Translations under genes and position numbers: made by a program | Origin: Peptoniphilus senegalensis JC140 | Lineage (GTDB): Bacteria > Bacillota > Clostridia > Tissierellales > Peptoniphilaceae | NCBI RefSeq assembly: GCF_000321025.1 | Contig: NZ_HE610718.1 | Coordinates: forward strand, 261,196 to 325,195 | Length of the DNA stretch: 64,000 nt | Direction: 5' to 3' | The notes under the pieces: generated by a model | Told to the model about the DNA's origin: nothing | The model's database searches: none | What the model saw: the letters and a program-made list of their open reading frames with translations, nothing else | Shown here: positions 37,830 to 46,488 of the stretch, one piece after another | Numbering within the stretch: the stretch's first letter is position 1 | Layout: every line of letters begins with the position of its first letter

Positions 37830-39266
37830 ATGTGGCAATACAGACAAGTTTTTAAAATATTAACTGACATGACAAACACAAAACTATCCACCATTGCCTA
37901 TGCCTTGGACTATGACATATCCTACATAAGCAAATGGAACTCTGGCAAAAAGTTGCCATCATCAAAAAATATTTACACAATAAATAGAAAGCTTGCGCCA
38001 CTATTTGCAAAGGCACTCATAGAAGAAGATATGACAAGGGACTTTTTCCTTAGCTTTGATATAAAAAATTCAGAAATCCTAAAGAAAAATGAAGAAAAAG
38101 GTCTCGAAATATTAATATACAAGCTCCTAAACGAGTCCTATGCCTACACAAATACAGATGTAAAAGAAGAAATACCATCGCTGACAAATTTCATCTTCAA
38201 GACATCTAGCGTGGAAAGTGATTTAAAAGAAATCCTAGATAAATTAATTTTAGAAAATAGAGACCTTGACATCTGGGCAACCTTTGACATAACAAGCCCT
38301 TACGCAGAAATACTAATTCAAAGTCTAAAAAAAATTGCAAAGGATGTAGAAGTGAGTCTCCACTTACTTTGCAAAAAAGATGATATAGAAAAATTAGATA
38401 TATTAAAAATAATTACAGATAATTCCAGCATAAACATAGAACTCTATGAGCGCAGCTACACTCACTGCGACTTTATACTTGTAAAGGGCGAAATGTATAT
38501 AATCATTGCCGAAAGAGAAGATTATTCAACCCTAACTTCAGGCAGAGAACTTGACACCCTTTTTGAAATCTCCTCCTTTATGGACTATTTCTTTGACGGG
38601 CTAAACAAAATAATTGTCACATCCCCTCCTCAAGAGATGGCTGAGACAAATTACAGAAAGTATTTTTATTCCGACAACGAATTTTTATTTTTATCCAATT
38701 ACGGCTTTGAATTCTTACTTCCGAATTACATCATAGACAGAATAGTAGATTCTATTGACGACGAAAGAGAATTAAATAAAAAAGAAATTGCTGGCATAAA
38801 ACTTTTGTGGGAAGAACTTTTTGTAGACTCCAAGATAAATTTCTTGACCACAAGGACTAGCCTCTTAAACTATTTTGAGACAGGAAATATCCTCTACTGC
38901 TCCACAAAGGCAAAACTAAGTCCAAAAGAAATTGAAGACCACATAAAAAACATAATCCAAATCATGGAAAATAACGAGAATATAAACTTTTACATCATAA
39001 ATGACAACAGGTATCTAAAGTCTATGGGACTGGACAAGTTTAACTTCTTCATCAACGAAAATAATATGTTTTTCAAAAAAATCGGCAGAGACAGCCTCCA
39101 TACAAAGGCATCTATAGTCACAGACACAAAAATTCACAACAAAATTCAACAAGTCTTAAAAGACATAATGAATAGCTCCTACAGTAAAAAATATGATGTA
39201 GAGGAATTAGAAAAGCTCTTCGCAAAATACGCTGAAGTATTTAAAAAAATCTCCCACCAAGAATAA
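37830..39266 (+). CDS. Unfamiliar HTH-domain regulator, large C-terminal part of unknown function
   Basis: 478 residues. About residues 10-60 form an XRE-like helix-turn-helix (TKLSTIAYALDYDISYISKW, then NSGKKLPSSKNI). The remaining 400 residues are rich in Asp, Glu, Lys and Ile and show no domain that I recognise; there is no membrane segment. Placement divergent from the hydroxyacid dehydrogenase operon with a shared inverted repeat suggests it controls that operon. AGAAGGGAG precedes the ATG. It is monocistronic, ending at an intrinsic terminator. Confidence 0.75.
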   Translation: MWQYRQVFKILTDMTNTKLSTIAYALDYDISYISKWNSGKKLPSSKNIYTINRKLAPLFAKALIEEDMTRDFFLSFDIKNSEILKKNEEKGLEILIYKLLNESYAYTNTDVKEEIPSLTNFIFKTSSVESDLKEILDKLILENRDLDIWATFDITSPYAEILIQSLKKIAKDVEVSLHLLCKKDDIEKLDILKIITDNSSINIELYERSYTHCDFILVKGEMYIIIAEREDYSTLTSGRELDTLFEISSFMDYFFDGLNKIIVTSPPQEMAETNYRKYFYSDNEFLFLSNYGFEFLLPNYIIDRIVDSIDDERELNKKEIAGIKLLWEELFVDSKINFLTTRTSLLNYFETGNILYCSTKAKLSPKEIEDHIKNIIQIMENNENINFYIINDNRYLKSMGLDKFNFFINENNMFFKKIGRDSLHTKASIVTDTKIHNKIQQVLKDIMNSSYSKKYDVEELEKLFAKYAEVFKKISHQE

Positions 39267-39292
39267 AATTTTATAAAATAAGAAAACTTTGC

Positions 39293-39329
39293 AAAAAGGA
39301 TGCTGCTACAAAAAGCTGGCATCCTTTTT
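39293..39329 (+). terminator. Intrinsic terminator after the HTH regulator
   Basis: AAAAAGGATGC (39293-39303) pairs perfectly with GCATCCTTTTT (39319-39329), with an inner AGC/GCT-like pairing in the loop. Its sequence is nearly the same as the terminator after iadA. Confidence 0.85.
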
Positions 39330-39701
39330 CATTATTAAAATTATAAAAACATCTTTTAATTAAAATTTTTCAATTATTATAACTTTGTTCCTACAAAGTG
39401 AAAGCCTTTTGATATATACTATTTACAAAGATATATTATTCTAAGCTTGAACTTTTATTAAGATTTTATTTAAAAATAAGCTCTGATAATATATGTCTTT
39501 AAAAATATCCATATAGCATCTAACTTATAATAAATTTAAAAGTTAGTCCAAGACCCCAAACTTATAAAATTTTAAATTTTTTAGATGCCTTTAAGATGGC
39601 TTTGAGTTTATTTTCTTCTTATTGTAATCATCTTAAATCTATAAAATTTACTAGCCTATTTAACAATATGGATAAAATATAAAACTCGAAAGGAGAAAAT
39701 T
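39330..39701. other. AT-rich gap without a gene
   Basis: No open frame of note, no convincing promoter with normal spacing and no repeat were found. Several weak A/T-rich inverted segments occur near 39540-39600. The only firm element is the AAAGGAG ribosome site of the transporter gene at 39690-39696. Confidence 0.5.
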
Positions 39702-41414
39702 ATGAGAAAAAAAGATTTAACAAAATTTAAAACACCGCATACTTATGCAATTATTTTTGTTGTAGTTCTTATTTGTTGGTGCTTAACATTTTTAATTCCA
39801 GCTGGTAAATTCTCAACTCACGATGTTGAATACGTAAACGCTTCTGGAGAAACTGACACAAGAACTGTTTTGCAGACCGAAACTTTTAGATATATGCACC
39901 CTCTTAACAAGGACTTTCTAGCTCAAAATCTTGACAAATTATACCAAGATAAAGATGCTATAGAAGAAAATGAAATTGATGAAGAGGCCCTTGCTGAACT
40001 TCTAAAAACTCCAGCTGATTCTTGGGACCAAGGAGCTCTCGACAAAGTTGGCTTGACAGACGATACTTTATACGGACTTTATGGGGATAATTTTTACGAT
40101 AAATCTGTCAATCTAAATAAGACAGCAAAAATTTGGGGTACTGATGACTTCAATGGCTTTGGTTTTCTAAACTACTTATTTGAAGGTCTAGTGTCTGGCG
40201 ATAAATACGGTTCTGCTGTTGGTATTGTTGCCCTACTTTTAGTTGTAGGTGGAGCCTTTGGTATCATCATGTCTACTGGAGCCATTGATGCTGGTATTTA
40301 TGCTGTAATCAACAAGACAAAGGGCCTCGAAAAATTTGCAATTCCAATTTTATTTTACCTATTCTCCTTAGGTGGAGCTACCTTTGGCATGAGTGAAGAA
40401 GTTATACCTTTTTCCATGGTAATGGTTCCCTTTGTCATTGCCCTTGGCTATGACTCCATAGTCGCCGTCACTGTAACTTTCGTTGCATCACAACTTGGCA
40501 ATGCCGTTTCTTGGATGAGTCCCTTCTCTGTTGCCATAGCTCAAGGTATAGCTGGCATTCCAGTTTTATCTGGTGCAGGCTTTAGACTTGTATGTTGGGT
40601 TGTAGTTACAGGTCTTGGTGCAGCTTACACTATGGTTTATGCAGAAAGAATTAGAAAGACTCCAACTCTTTCAGTTGTCTATGATACAGACAATAAGTTT
40701 AGAGAAAAATTAGCAGAAGACAACTCTGCACAAGAATTTAAACTTGGACATAAAATTATTTTACTTGAAATGTTGGCAGTTTTAATTTGGATTGTTTGGG
40801 GCGTTATGGAAAAAGGTTACTACATTCCAGAAATAGCATCTCAATTCTTTGTTATGGGTCTAGCTTCAGGTCTTACTGCTGTAATCTTTAAATTAAATAA
40901 TATGACAATTAACGATATGGCTTCTTGTTTCCAACATGGTGCAGCAGATCTTGCTGGCACTGCAGTTGTTGTTGGTATGGCTAAGGGTATTTTAATTGTC
41001 CTTGGTGGCAGTGATGCAAATTCTTTCTCTGCTCTAAACACTATCCTTTACTCCATGGGCAATGCCTTCGCTGGCGTGCCAAAGGCAATCGCAGCAATTG
41101 GTATGTATCTATTCCAATCACTATTTAACCTAGTTGTAACATCAAACTCAGGACAAGCAGCCTTGACTATGCCAATCATGGCACCACTTGCTGACTTAGT
41201 TGGTCTTTCAAGACAAATTGCAGTCCTTGCTTACCAAATGGGCGCAGGCTTTATGGATGCCTTTACACCTGTTTCTGCAAGTTTAATTGGTGTTCTTGGC
41301 GTTGCTGGTATAGATTGGTCTAAGTGGGCAAAATTCCAAATCAAGATGCAAGCATTCTTCTTCCTACTTGGCTCAATAATATTAATTATTGCAGTTCTTA
41401 TTAATTTCCAATAG
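39702..41414 (+). CDS. YfcC family membrane transporter
   Basis: 570 residues, about 12 membrane segments, of the YfcC/DcuC-like superfamily. The family's paired hydrophobic hairpins are visible: GGATFGMSEEVIPFSMVMVP and the C-terminal NLVVTSNSGQAALTMPIMAP. Between the first and second membrane segments lies an acidic external insert of roughly 110 residues, larger than in relatives that I recall. Substrates in the family are amino acids, dicarboxylates or dipeptides. The isoaspartyl dipeptidase gene starts 12 nt later, which suggests an aspartyl peptide or aspartate-related substrate. Confidence 0.85.
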   Translation: MRKKDLTKFKTPHTYAIIFVVVLICWCLTFLIPAGKFSTHDVEYVNASGETDTRTVLQTETFRYMHPLNKDFLAQNLDKLYQDKDAIEENEIDEEALAELLKTPADSWDQGALDKVGLTDDTLYGLYGDNFYDKSVNLNKTAKIWGTDDFNGFGFLNYLFEGLVSGDKYGSAVGIVALLLVVGGAFGIIMSTGAIDAGIYAVINKTKGLEKFAIPILFYLFSLGGATFGMSEEVIPFSMVMVPFVIALGYDSIVAVTVTFVASQLGNAVSWMSPFSVAIAQGIAGIPVLSGAGFRLVCWVVVTGLGAAYTMVYAERIRKTPTLSVVYDTDNKFREKLAEDNSAQEFKLGHKIILLEMLAVLIWIVWGVMEKGYYIPEIASQFFVMGLASGLTAVIFKLNNMTINDMASCFQHGAADLAGTAVVVGMAKGILIVLGGSDANSFSALNTILYSMGNAFAGVPKAIAAIGMYLFQSLFNLVVTSNSGQAALTMPIMAPLADLVGLSRQIAVLAYQMGAGFMDAFTPVSASLIGVLGVAGIDWSKWAKFQIKMQAFFFLLGSIILIIAVLINFQ

Positions 41415-41426
41415 GAAGTGATAAAT

Positions 41427-42620
41427 TTGAATAAGATGATTAAAGTTATTAGAAATGCAAAAGTTTATAGCCCAGAATTTTTAGGAACAAAAGACCTATT
41501 AATTCTCGGCGATAAAATTGCAGCCATTGAAGATGAAATTAAAATAGATGTGTCTTGTTTGGATGTAGAAGAAATCGACGGGAGAGGAAAAATTTTGACA
41601 CCTGGCTTTATAGACTCACATGTTCACATACTTGGCGGTGGCGGCGAAGGCGGCTTTAAAACTAGAACTCCAGAAATAACACTATCCACATTAACAAAAG
41701 CTGGTGTAACAACAGTTGTTGGAACGCTGGGAACAGATGGAGTCGCAAGAGATATATCTGCCCTACTTGCCAAGGCAAGAGGTCTTGAGGAAGAAGGAAT
41801 CACATCTTACATCTACACAGGAGCCTATCAAATACCAACTCCTACCTTAACAGGCGATGTCATGAAGGATATAATGTCCATTGATAAAATAATTGGCGCA
41901 GGGGAAATCGCCCTATCTGACCACAGATCATCTCAGCCAACCTTTGAAGAATTCCTTCGCCTTGCTGCAAATGTAAGAGTTGCTGGTATGCTCTCTGGCA
42001 AGGCTGGCATAATTAACATCCACATGGGCGATGGAAAGTCTAATTTAGATTATCTAAATCGTGCAGTAGACGAGACAGAAATTCCTATTTCACAATTTTT
42101 GCCAACTCACTGCGGCAGAAATCCAGAACTTTTCGAAGAAAGCATTAAATATTTAAAGCGTGGCGGTTATTGTGACTTCACTGGTGCCGATGACCCTGAC
42201 CTTTGGGAAAAAGAATATGGCGAAGTGAGAATTTCCAAAGCCCTAAGGCGCATAATTGACGAAAAAATATGTCTAGATAACTTTACTTTCACATCAGACG
42301 GACAGGGAAGCTTCCCAATGTTTAACGAAAAAAATGAGTACCTTGGACTAGGCATTGGCAAATCATCTTGCCTACTTGAAGCCATAAAGGAATGTGTCTT
42401 TAAAGAAGACATCCCACTTGAAATCGCCCTAAGAGGTCTCACTACAAACCCAGCAAAAATATTGTCCTTAAAGACTAAAGGGTCTATAAAAGTTGGCTAC
42501 GATGCAGATATAAATTTGCTAGACGAAAAAACTCTCGACATCAACACAGTCCTTGCCATGGGTAAGGTCATGATAAGGGATAAAAAAGTAGAAGTCCTTG
42601 GAACTTTTGAAAATATTTAA
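41427..42620 (+). CDS. iadA: Isoaspartyl dipeptidase
   Basis: 397-residue zinc amidohydrolase that cleaves beta-aspartyl dipeptides from damaged proteins or diet peptides. GFIDSHVHILGGGGEGGF has the HxH metal site; HMGD and PTHCGRNPELFEE give further ligands, and TSDGQGSFP the catalytic aspartate. YTGAYQIPTPTLTG and LSDHRSSQPT are family blocks. I place the start at TTG 41427-41429, 8 nt behind GGAAG; a GTG at 41418 would overlap that ribosome site and an ATG at 41436 is too far away. Confidence 0.9.
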   Translation: MNKMIKVIRNAKVYSPEFLGTKDLLILGDKIAAIEDEIKIDVSCLDVEEIDGRGKILTPGFIDSHVHILGGGGEGGFKTRTPEITLSTLTKAGVTTVVGTLGTDGVARDISALLAKARGLEEEGITSYIYTGAYQIPTPTLTGDVMKDIMSIDKIIGAGEIALSDHRSSQPTFEEFLRLAANVRVAGMLSGKAGIINIHMGDGKSNLDYLNRAVDETEIPISQFLPTHCGRNPELFEESIKYLKRGGYCDFTGADDPDLWEKEYGEVRISKALRRIIDEKICLDNFTFTSDGQGSFPMFNEKNEYLGLGIGKSSCLLEAIKECVFKEDIPLEIALRGLTTNPAKILSLKTKGSIKVGYDADINLLDEKTLDINTVLAMGKVMIRDKKVEVLGTFENI

Positions 42621-42672
42621 AATTTTAAGTTCTCATGGCTTTTGAAAAAATTTAGAAAACAAACACACAAAA

Positions 42673-42705
42673 AAAGGATGCAGGCACAAAAGCCTCGCAT
42701 CCTTT
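42673..42705 (+). terminator. Intrinsic terminator after iadA
   Basis: AAAGGATGC (42673-42681) pairs with GCATCCTTT (42697-42705), with an inner AGGC/GCCT stem, then T-rich sequence. Confidence 0.85.
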
Positions 42706-42724
42706 TCTATTGTTCAGTTTATAA

Positions 42725-42888
42725 AAAAGCCCTTGCTAAGAATATCCTATGTAAAAAATTGCTTTGCTTTCAAATCGAAGAGCTTCGCCTAAAATCGCAC
42801 TGTTCCAGCGAAGCGAGTTTGCGATTTTAGAAGTTCGAGATTTAGAAAGCTACAATTTTTGGAATGAGATATTCGAGCAAGGACTTTT
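42725..42888. repeat. 164-bp imperfect palindromic element
   Basis: The left arm (42725-42799) and the reverse complement of the right arm (42820-42888) align over their whole length with few differences. The innermost CTAAAATCGCA/TGCGATTTTAG is perfect (11 bp) and the outermost AAAAG(C/T)CCTTGCT also matches. The apex is about 20 nt, GC-richer, with CCAGCGAAGCGAG. Transcribed, it would form one very long hairpin. It may be a small palindromic mobile repeat, a structured RNA, or a double terminator between the convergent iadA and PIN genes; no encoded protein is credible. Confidence 0.7.
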
Positions 42889-42924
42889 TATTTATCACAA
42901 ATTCTTAAAAATAAATAAGTTTCA

Positions 42925-43560
42925 TCACTCATCAATAATATCTTCATCAATAAGTTTTAGTTTTCCATTCTTATAATCCTTATACTTCTTTTCAAGATAA
43001 AGAGTATTTTCCTTACTATAAAAAGGATCTTTCTCCTTCATATAATCACTAAAAGTATTCGCCCCTAGTTTTCTTCTTTTAGCAATCATTTTTGCCCATA
43101 TAGCATTGCCTTCATCCTCTGTTATAATTTCCTCATTATAAGCCTCAAGAAGAATATCTCCTGTTGTAATATGTCTAAGAGAAAACTTTTCTATATAATA
43201 GCTAACATCTTTTAAATTATTGCTGGCGATTATGGCATTATACTTTTTAGCAAGACTAATGCAACTAGCCTCGCCCTTTCCTATAACTTTCCTATTATCT
43301 CCTAAAGCCGTGAGTTTCAAATATAAATCGTACTCATAAGACTCTAAATCCATATCACAAATCCTAGCTACACCAGACTTTATAAGTAAATCAATTCTAT
43401 CTTTCATCCAAGAAACTCTGGGCTTACTCATCTCATCATAGACCATTCTAGGAATAATTATTCTACCATAGTAAAGTTTTTCCAAAATACTTTCATTTTT
43501 AACCCACAAAAATGCACTTATACAATCAGTATCGAAAAAAATAATATTAGTCAAGGACAT
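42925..43560 (-). CDS. PIN-domain-like protein of an XRE/ImmA/PIN module
   Basis: 211 residues. It starts MSLTNIIFFDTDCISAFLWV, with the early FDTD acid of PIN ribonucleases, a later GKGEASCISLAKKYNAIIAS (the E and A typical of PIN motif 2) and SNNLKDV as the third acid site. The tail (about 150-211) is lysine-rich. PIN proteins are Mg-dependent RNases, often toxins. The ATG at 43558-43560 overlaps the ImmA-type gene by 14 nt, so the two are coupled. Confidence 0.7.
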   Translation of the reverse strand: MSLTNIIFFDTDCISAFLWVKNESILEKLYYGRIIIPRMVYDEMSKPRVSWMKDRIDLLIKSGVARICDMDLESYEYDLYLKLTALGDNRKVIGKGEASCISLAKKYNAIIASNNLKDVSYYIEKFSLRHITTGDILLEAYNEEIITEDEGNAIWAKMIAKRRKLGANTFSDYMKEKDPFYSKENTLYLEKKYKDYKNGKLKLIDEDIIDE

Positions 43561-44290
43561 ATTCATCGCCATCTTCTCCATAGACAATATCATCTCTAAA
43601 AGCATCTAAGAGCAGCTCTTCATATTTTCCTATAGAAATTAAATCTTCTTCCAGCAAATTCTCTGCTCTATTAATATAATATCCATAGCAATGAATTTTT
43701 TTCTCTTCGCTAGATGGATAATAAAGACTTGTATCATAGCCAAGCCTTGCCGCCTTACTAATTATGCCTGATTGCATACTGTCCCTTTCATCCTTTGATA
43801 TAAAATTTTCATCTAAAAGCCTGTAAAGCATTGCCTGATGACTTACGCCATAGTATTGCTCAAGTTTAATCACCTCATCTAGGCTAAGCTTTTTATTCAT
43901 TTTATTGCTTATAATTTTTTTAAGAGCATACTGTGGTATTAAAAAGTAAGATGCAAACTGATCTGCTTCTCTTTCTTTTCTATCTCCACTTCCTATTTCA
44001 CTGAGACTAACCCTAGTAGCCATTTCATCATCATAATAAATGTGGAACAATTCATGAGCCAAGGAAAATTTTTGTCTACCCACTGACATATTAGAGTTTA
44101 TTAAAATCAACTTGGAGTCCTCTCCTTTATAACAAGCTCCCGAGATGTTTTTACTTAATGGATAAAAAACAAGAGTCAAATCTTCTATATTTTGAACTAT
44201 GGCAAAAATATCAAGAGGAGAATCGGCATCTTCTCCCAATCTTTCTCTTAGATCCCTTGCCTTGTTGCTTAAAGCCATCTTATCTAGCAT
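43547..44290 (-). CDS. ImmA/IrrE family metallopeptidase
   Basis: 247 residues. The zinc site is in FSLAHELFHIYYDDE (HExxH), followed by EREADQFASYFLIP with the third ligand glutamate region. IrrE/ImmA proteases cleave XRE-type repressors, which fits the XRE gene immediately upstream. The ATG at 44288-44290 is 8 nt behind AAGGAG, overlapping the XRE gene by 11 nt. Confidence 0.85.
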   Translation of the reverse strand: MLDKMALSNKARDLRERLGEDADSPLDIFAIVQNIEDLTLVFYPLSKNISGACYKGEDSKLILINSNMSVGRQKFSLAHELFHIYYDDEMATRVSLSEIGSGDRKEREADQFASYFLIPQYALKKIISNKMNKKLSLDEVIKLEQYYGVSHQAMLYRLLDENFISKDERDSMQSGIISKAARLGYDTSLYYPSSEEKKIHCYGYYINRAENLLEEDLISIGKYEELLLDAFRDDIVYGEDGDEYVLD

Positions 44291-44627
44291 ATTCATTTCT
44301 CCTTGCAATTTTATCCATTTCAAATTGATTTAAAGCAATTTTATTTATTATTGACAAGCCATTCAAATCTTCTTTTGTAATTGCATTAGACCTAAAAGCT
44401 ACTCTACAAGATAAGTCCTCATCTCCATAGACAATGGAAGAAACAGGACAGCAAAACAAATTTGCCAACTTTTCAATTAAACTTGCCGAAATATTTCTTT
44501 CTCCTTTTTCAATCTTTGAGATCATACTTTGATCCAAGTCTAAAAACTCCGCAACTTGCTTTTGATTTAAACCAGAGTTTTCTCTCAAAATTTTTATATT
44601 TCTCCCAATTTTTCTTACATCTGCCAT
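44280..44627 (-). CDS. XRE-family transcriptional repressor
   Basis: 115 residues. The helix-turn-helix (about residues 8-62) reads LRENSGLNQKQVAEFLDLDQ and SMISKIEKGERNISASLIEK; the C-terminal part is short and of unknown role. The ATG at 44625-44627 has GAGGAGG upstream. It is the first gene of the XRE/ImmA/PIN module and probably represses it until ImmA cleaves it. Confidence 0.88.
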   Translation of the reverse strand: MADVRKIGRNIKILRENSGLNQKQVAEFLDLDQSMISKIEKGERNISASLIEKLANLFCCPVSSIVYGDEDLSCRVAFRSNAITKEDLNGLSIINKIALNQFEMDKIARRNEYAR

Positions 44628-44653
44628 GAAAATCCTCCTCTCTCCTTTTCTAA

Positions 44654-44682
44654 AGTATATAATAATTTTGTCATAAAGTAAA
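44654..44682 (-). promoter_or_regulatory. Promoter of the XRE/ImmA/PIN module
   Basis: On the minus strand TTTACT (44677-44682), a 17-nt spacer and TATACT (44654-44659). It lies just behind the terminator of the sortase operon, so the module is an independent transcription unit. Confidence 0.65.
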
Positions 44683-44732
44683 CTTGTCTTTTCCAAATTT
44701 TTATGACAATTATTTCAAGCACAAAACAAAAA

Positions 44733-44754
44733 GAGAGCCTGACACCAGACTCTC
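44733..44754 (-). terminator. Terminator of the pilus sortase operon
   Basis: On the minus strand GAGAGTCTG pairs with CAGGCTCTC (one G-U) around GTGT, followed by TTTTTGTTTTGT. It lies 90 nt after the last sortase gene. Confidence 0.75.
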
Positions 44755-44843
44755 AACTAAAAAATTTTTATTTTCTATTACTCAAACTATAACTTAAATT
44801 ATAGAAAACAATTCACTTAAATTATCCAAAATTATAACTCAAA

Positions 44844-45662
44844 CTATCTTCTTCTCATACTTCCTCTAACATAGCCTATCATTTTAAAGAAGACCACCAT
44901 AAATGCTAACCAACCTACAAGTGTCACACCAAAGATTGCGTACTTCAAATAAGAAACTTGTCTTTCTTGAACTACTGGTGCTGGAGCATCTTTTTTCTCA
45001 ACAACCCTCTCTGCGTTAATGAGTAGTCTCTTTGGTCTCGGAGGTCTCTTTGGATGACAAGTTAAAAGTGTGACTATGTCTTTATTCTCTATTGGCAGAA
45101 CTTTTTCCCAATCGCTTGGGTCTATTATCTCCTGCCCAGTGACCTTGTACTTCAAAAGTCCAGAGCGACCGTCAATAAAAATATCATCGCCAGCTTCAAG
45201 CTTCTCTACATTGTAAAACATGAGGTCTCCCCACCAGCCTCTGTGGCCAGCAATAACAGATCTCATGGACTTGCCACCAAGAGGAAGACTTGTTCCCTCA
45301 ACTTGTGCCAGACCAAGATCCAAATGCTTGTAAGTCGCATCAAGATAAATTGGTTTTTTCATGTCAAGCTTTGGGATGATGAGATAGGCAAAGACTTCAT
45401 TTTTGTCGATGCCCTTGATATCATAATAGCCATCGTAATCCTCATTGTCAAAGGGGTCAATAATATTGGTATCGCCCTTTGTCACATCTTCATTATACTT
45501 TTTAAGGTCATCAGTTACACTTTCATCCTTCTCCCTAAAAGCCGCATACCTCTTGTCTGCAATAATTTCCCTGTAAGACATGGAAGAAAAAGCCATAAGG
45601 GGCATAAAAATTCCAAACAAGATAAATAAATATCCTATTAAAACCCTAGTCTTAACCTTCAT
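44844..45662 (-). CDS. Class C-like sortase with a variant active-site segment (sortase 1)
   Basis: 272 residues with an N-terminal signal anchor (about 5-30) and a C-terminal membrane segment (about 240-265). The catalytic His is in AGHRGWWGD and the catalytic Cys in TLLTCHPKRPPRPKR, with the Arg downstream. IIDPFDNEDYDG resembles the lid motif (DP plus aromatic) of pilin-polymerising sortases. The segment after the cysteine is HPKRPPRPKR rather than the TPYMINSHR of the two neighbours, so it may prefer another substrate. The ATG at 45660-45662 has AGGAGGAG upstream. Confidence 0.85.
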   Translation of the reverse strand: MKVKTRVLIGYLFILFGIFMPLMAFSSMSYREIIADKRYAAFREKDESVTDDLKKYNEDVTKGDTNIIDPFDNEDYDGYYDIKGIDKNEVFAYLIIPKLDMKKPIYLDATYKHLDLGLAQVEGTSLPLGGKSMRSVIAGHRGWWGDLMFYNVEKLEAGDDIFIDGRSGLLKYKVTGQEIIDPSDWEKVLPIENKDIVTLLTCHPKRPPRPKRLLINAERVVEKKDAPAPVVQERQVSYLKYAIFGVTLVGWLAFMVVFFKMIGYVRGSMRRR

Positions 45663-46488
45663 AGCGTCTTCTCCTCCTATGTCTAATATATAAGAATATA
45701 ATGAGCATAACAACAGCAAGAACAAGCCCTGGCACAATTAGAGACTTATAATTGAACTTAGCTCTTTCTATCTCTTCCTTAACTTCAGGTACATAAGGAA
45801 CTCTGTGCCCACGCACAAGAAGTCTGTGAGAATTAATCATATAGGGTGTACAAGTAAGTAGGGTCATAAGATCCTTGCCTTCCACAACAAGGACTGGCTC
45901 GAAGTCCCAAGGTTCAACAACGAGAATTTGGTCCACCTTATAAGCTAGAGTTTCCTTAACATTTGTAAAGAAGAAAATATCTCCAACTTCCATCTTGTCC
46001 AAGTCTCTAAAAAGTTTTACTTGAGGAAGACCCCTGTGTGCAGTTATAACAGAGTGAGTGTCCTTGCCACCAACAGGAAGAGAAGTTCCCTCCAAGTGGC
46101 CACAAGCGTGTTGCAAAACATCTTCAGAAGTACCAGCATAAACTGGAATTTGTTGATTTATCTTAGGAACATCAATAAAACCAATTTTTTCTCTTACTTC
46201 AAGCATACGAGCGTAGTTTTCCACACCCTTTTTTTCCCTTTCAGTATAAGGATCAGCAAGCCTTGAAGGATCAAGTGTATCATTATAAGCCTTGGCAAGT
46301 TCAATTCTCTCCAAAACTTCCTTACTTGGCATTTCAGAAACAGCTTCATTGAAGTCCTTTATCTCATTGTTATTTTCCACAGTGTAATAATAATTGGAAA
46401 TAATAGGATACATGGCAATGAGAAGTCCAAGGACAAAAATTAATATAATCTTCCAATTTTTTTTAAACTTTGCCACCATTTCCATCAT
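45652..46488 (-). CDS. srtC: Class C pilus sortase (sortase 2)
   Basis: 278 residues (275 if the GTG-preceding ATG at 46479 is used). N-terminal and C-terminal membrane segments, lid DPYTEREKK, catalytic His in ITAHRGLPQ, Cys in LLTCTPYMINSHRLLVRGHR. It joins pilin subunits by attacking the sorting signal and passing it to the pilin-motif lysine of the next subunit. It overlaps sortase 1 by 11 nt and sortase 3 by 26 nt (17 nt if the ATG at 46479 is used). Confidence 0.93.
   Translation of the reverse strand: MMEMVAKFKKNWKIILIFVLGLLIAMYPIISNYYYTVENNNEIKDFNEAVSEMPSKEVLERIELAKAYNDTLDPSRLADPYTEREKKGVENYARMLEVREKIGFIDVPKINQQIPVYAGTSEDVLQHACGHLEGTSLPVGGKDTHSVITAHRGLPQVKLFRDLDKMEVGDIFFFTNVKETLAYKVDQILVVEPWDFEPVLVVEGKDLMTLLTCTPYMINSHRLLVRGHRVPYVPEVKEEIERAKFNYKSLIVPGLVLAVVMLIIFLYIRHRRRRRYEG

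Noticed and set aside
42642-42830. 62-codon frame through the iadA terminator and the palindrome
   Set aside because: It is built from the terminator and repeat sequence and has no ribosome site.
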